Source: JAGXIT01 sp049293335
GTDB taxonomy: Bacteria > Patescibacteriota > Saccharimonadia > Saccharimonadales > UBA4665
Reading direction: 5' to 3'
Length of the DNA stretch: 7,772 bases
Assembly (NCBI GenBank): GCA_049293335.1
Contig: JBATSO010000041.1
Location: 1-7,772 of the forward strand
The notes under the pieces are model-generated. The model was not told the origin of the DNA. It ran no database searches and was given only the letters and a program-made list of their open reading frames with translations. The position numbers were made by a program, and so were the translations under genes. Shown here piece by piece: positions 5,828 to 7,772 of this stretch. Each line of letters starts with the position of its first letter. Within the stretch, counting starts at the first letter, position 1.

Positions 5828-6712
5828 CTATATTCGAATTGAAGCATCGCGCCGACTTTGCAGGCGGGCATTGTTGGCGAGCTTTTTACCCAGCGCCTCT
5901 CGGAACCGTACGGCCGCAACGGGATAAATATCGAAATACAAGAACGGTTCAATCAGCTCTAGTTCCATCAGCGTCAGTACACCACCAACTACCACTGCGT
6001 CGACGCGGGCGTACAAAAGTGGTTCGTCAACAAGCTGTACCATATGGGCCGCTTCAGACACTACCGAAGATGGCGGCTGATAAAGTGTTTCGAGACCGCT
6101 GCGCACGAAGTCGTCATGTCGGGACTGTTTTTTAACCGCATGAGAATACTGGCCACCAATAAAAATAAACGAAAGCTCCTCGCGGGCTTCTAAAAGGTAT
6201 GGTTGTATCAAAACGTCGCTGGTTGTTTGCATACCTTGTACCGCCTGGTTTACTTCACTAACTGCGTGGTTAGAAATACGCTGCACCTCGTATGAATCGG
6301 CTCCGTAACATGGTTTTACAATAACCGAACCAGCTTGAAAACGAGCAGGGTCATGCTGGTGCTGTACGTCACGAGGAACAAGCACCGTATCAATTACAGG
6401 TACATCCTTAGCCTTAAGGTCAAACAAATAGTTTTTGTAGGCATTCCAGCGAACCACCTGTGCACTATTCATAAGCCGTACGCCCGTGGCCTCACTCTCT
6501 GAGAGCCAATCTAAAAAATCATTAATGTGGTTGTAATAATTCCAGCAAGTCCGTAGCACAACCGCATCGTAGTCGGCCCACTGAACCTGCTTATTTTGCC
6601 AGGAAACAGTAGTAACTTCGAAAGACTCGGCTAGTGTAGCCGCCAGTACGCGTTCACTTTTAGTAGTCTGCGACTCATTGTCTCCAACCAATGCTACTCG
6701 ATATCCCACCAT
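5828..6712 (-). CDS. ATP-grasp ligase, RimK/DcsG-like
   Basis: The product is 294 residues, the usual size for single-domain ATP-grasp ligases of the glutathione-synthetase/RimK group. The N-terminal part (RVALVGDNESQ, DAVVLRTCWNYYNHINDFLDWL) resembles the pre-ATP-grasp domain of the DcsG-like family, named for the D-cycloserine ligase. VVRWNAYKNYLFDL precedes the ATP-grasp core. SVIVKPCYGADS (about 129-140) carries the ATP-binding lysine and small-residue loop. LIQPYLLEAREELSFIFIGGQYSHAVKK (168-195) is the central strand set, and YARVDAVVVGG with LMELELIEPFLYF (234-260) supplies the metal-binding acids (Asp238, Glu250, Glu252). Such enzymes join a carboxylate to an amine or thiol using ATP; the substrate is unknown. 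AGAAGG (6726-6721) with 8-base spacing supports the start. It lies 35 bp downstream of the rnk-like gene on the same strand, so the two are probably co-transcribed. Confidence 0.82.
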   Translation of the reverse strand: MVGYRVALVGDNESQTTKSERVLAATLAESFEVTTVSWQNKQVQWADYDAVVLRTCWNYYNHINDFLDWLSESEATGVRLMNSAQVVRWNAYKNYLFDLKAKDVPVIDTVLVPRDVQHQHDPARFQAGSVIVKPCYGADSYEVQRISNHAVSEVNQAVQGMQTTSDVLIQPYLLEAREELSFIFIGGQYSHAVKKQSRHDDFVRSGLETLYQPPSSVVSEAAHMVQLVDEPLLYARVDAVVVGGVLTLMELELIEPFLYFDIYPVAAVRFREALGKKLANNARLQSRRDASIRI

Positions 6713-6747
6713 CTATTTTGCCTTCTTGTGCCTTTTACCTAGCAAGA

Positions 6748-7143
6748 TTACGACTGAAAATCGCCCTCACGTTCAGGCTGGTGTAAAATTTCTTCGACCA
6801 TAAGCTTACGTGAGCCATTTGGGGTATGAAGTGTAATGGTGTCGCCCACTTTGTACCCAATCAACGCGCAGCCAATCGGTGATAAAATAGACATTTTGTG
6901 ATTTGAAATATCGGCATCTTCAGGAAAAACCAGCCAGTAGGTCAGCGCCTCGCCCTGTTCGTTTTTAAAACGAACTTTGGAGTTCATAGTTATGACATCG
7001 GGCGGTACCTGAGCTGGTTCGACAATTTTTGCTTTAGCCAGCTCGGCCAAAAGGGCTCGGTCGAATTCATCATGAGGCCTTTTAAGCCCAAGCAATTTTG
7101 TCAGTCGTTCATGATCAAACTTGGTAATAACAATTGCTGCCAT
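6748..7143 (-). CDS. Rnk-like GreA/GreB-family protein (nucleoside diphosphate kinase regulator type)
   Basis: The product is 131 residues, close to Rnk (about 136) and shorter than GreA/GreB (about 158). A short N-terminal helical part (about 1-46, FDHERLTKLLGLK to ELAKAKIVEP) replaces the long Gre coiled coil. The FKBP-like C-terminal domain follows: PPDVITMNSKVRFKN (48-61), ILSPIGCALIGYKVGDTI (86-103) and the tail HQPEREGDF. The V-T-M-N-S-x-V-x-F motif and the S-P-x-G-x-A-L-x-G-x-x-x-G-D block are typical of Rnk. Rnk binds RNA polymerase near the secondary channel and in E. coli affects nucleoside diphosphate kinase levels. With the short N-terminus it should not rescue backtracked polymerase as GreA does; that is family knowledge, not shown here. 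A strong GGAGG precedes the ATG. It is the first gene of a probable operon with the ATP-grasp gene, and an IS30 element begins just upstream. Confidence 0.85.
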   Translation of the reverse strand: MAAIVITKFDHERLTKLLGLKRPHDEFDRALLAELAKAKIVEPAQVPPDVITMNSKVRFKNEQGEALTYWLVFPEDADISNHKMSILSPIGCALIGYKVGDTITLHTPNGSRKLMVEEILHQPEREGDFQS

Positions 7144-7148
7144 ACCGG

Positions 7149-7153
7149 CCTCC
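7149..7153 (-). promoter_or_regulatory. Shine-Dalgarno of the rnk-like gene
   Basis: On the minus strand, AAAGGAGG ends 5 bases before the ATG at 7143, a strong site that fixes the start. Confidence 0.8.
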
Positions 7154-7179
7154 TTTGAAAGTTGTTTGCTGCTATAGAT

Positions 7180-7188
7180 AGTATATCA
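7180..7188 (-). promoter_or_regulatory. extended -10 promoter of the rnk-like/ATP-grasp operon
   Basis: Read on the minus strand, TGATATACT (7188 down to 7180) is an extended -10 box with hexamer TATACT. The 17-bp -35 position (7208-7203) reads CAAAAA and does not resemble TTGACA. That position lies only a few bases from the likely IS30 left end, so the insertion may have altered upstream promoter sequence. Confidence 0.55.
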
Positions 7189-7211
7189 CCCCTTGCAGTG
7201 CTTTTTTGTTT

Positions 7212-7772
7212 TCGGAACTTCTAACATCAAACGCAACCGTTAAACTAAGCATGTAACCAGGAAAGGATTAACATGGGTCATCTAACGGCTGCGCAAAGGG
7301 GCAATATTGAAACATTGCTCCAAGAGAAGTATACAAACAAAGAGATCGGAGAGAAACTCGGTAAGCATGCAACAACTATCGGTCGGGAAATAGCCAAGGG
7401 CCGAGATGGTTCAGGTATTTACCGACCCTTCATTGCTCAGGTGGCGTATGAGACGAATCGCAAACGCTCCAAGCAGATACCCATACTTGACCATCCAGCG
7501 AACCATCGGTTAAGAAGCGCCGTAGTTGCTTGCATTGAACGGGGCTGGGATCCAGCGCAGACAGCTGGAAGAATACGGAAAGATCCAGAATGGAAAGACC
7601 TGGCAGTATTTGTCTGTGCTGAGACTATCTACCAGTGGATATACACCAGTGCCTATGCCATTGCCGAAAAACTGTACCAGTACTTACGGTATGGCAGGAA
7701 GAAACGTACGAAACAAAAGGGTAGATCTGCTCATCGGAGCAAGATACCAAATCGGGTATCTATCCATAACCG
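7212..7772 (+). mobile_element. IS30-family insertion sequence, left part (truncated by window)
   Basis: The element is defined by its IS30-type transposase gene. The left boundary is estimated: AAACGCAACCGTTA at 7229-7242 resembles the inner part of the IS30 left terminal repeat as I remember it, which would put the tip near 7212, within about 10 bases. The right half, right inverted repeat and target duplication are outside the window, so the end cannot be confirmed here. Confidence 0.6.
7273..7772 (+). CDS. IS30-family transposase (3' partial)
   Basis: The ATG at 7273 follows AAGGA (7263-7267) with 5-base spacing; 166 codons run open to the right edge. Residues 3-42 (LTAAQRGNIETLL to GREIAKGRD) are the IS30-type N-terminal helix-turn-helix, with the recognition-helix pattern KHATTIGREI. 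Next come IYRPFIAQVAYETNRKRS, then the conserved ERGWDPAQTAGRIRKD and CAETIYQWIYT block, then LYQYLRYGRKKR. The last residues (SKIPNRVSIHN) are those that normally sit just before the R-P-x-x-V-E-x-R segment leading into the DDE catalytic core, so the catalytic residues lie outside the window. The visible part has no stop or frameshift, which fits a recent, possibly active copy. Confidence 0.92.
   Translation, partial: MGHLTAAQRGNIETLLQEKYTNKEIGEKLGKHATTIGREIAKGRDGSGIYRPFIAQVAYETNRKRSKQIPILDHPANHRLRSAVVACIERGWDPAQTAGRIRKDPEWKDLAVFVCAETIYQWIYTSAYAIAEKLYQYLRYGRKKRTKQKGRSAHRSKIPNRVSIHN

Noticed and set aside
3359..5840. TATTCGAATT found at 3359-3368 and 5831-5840
   Set aside because: A short AT-rich palindromic word in unrelated contexts, one in a promoter and one at a gene end; chance is the simplest explanation.
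5839..6135. 98-aa plus-strand frame opposite the ATP-grasp gene
   Set aside because: It is antisense to strongly recognisable ATP-grasp motifs and has no initiation signals or family resemblance.

Overview
The window looks like chromosomal DNA from a streamlined bacterium, most plausibly a Patescibacteria/CPR lineage such as Saccharibacteria (TM7). The basis is moderate: a short YdeI/OmdA-like protein ending in CCWPGCPHR, an elongated TspO-like protein, a tandem CNNM/HlyC-type pair, tight spacing and short predicted leaders. No marker gene fixes the taxonomy. Genes use ordinary TAA/TGA/TAG stops and most have clear Shine-Dalgarno (SD) sites.

Layout, left to right. (1) The 3' part of a DUF2130 gene, a long coiled coil followed by a PD-(D/E)XK-like core, is cut by the left edge. 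(2) A TspO/MBR-like membrane protein has an extended -10 promoter and a perfect AGGAGG. (3) On the minus strand, convergent with it, lies an 88-aa YdeI/OmdA-family protein. (4) It is divergent from a serine alpha/beta hydrolase. The gap between the two holds a 12-bp inverted repeat (one mismatch), and both genes of this pair lack a usable SD. (5) Two CNNM/HlyC-type membrane proteins overlap by ATGA; only the first carries the C-terminal CorC_HlyC domain. (6) On the minus strand, an Rnk-like GreA/GreB-fold protein is followed by a DcsG-like ATP-grasp ligase, as a probable two-gene operon. (7) An IS30-family element enters at the right edge, with its transposase cut just before the catalytic domain. 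Its left end appears to lie about 25-30 bp from the rnk-like -10 box.

Most genes are recognisable accessory or housekeeping families, and no multi-gene defence island or clearly new system is visible. The places most worth checking are the inverted repeat between the two SD-less divergent genes, the rnk/ATP-grasp operon beside a fresh-looking IS30 end, the asymmetric CNNM pair and the DUF2130 putative nuclease. Convergent junctions 2028-2044 and 5800-5827 show no convincing intrinsic terminator. No tRNA, rRNA or CRISPR was seen, and no gene-free stretch exceeds 300 bases.
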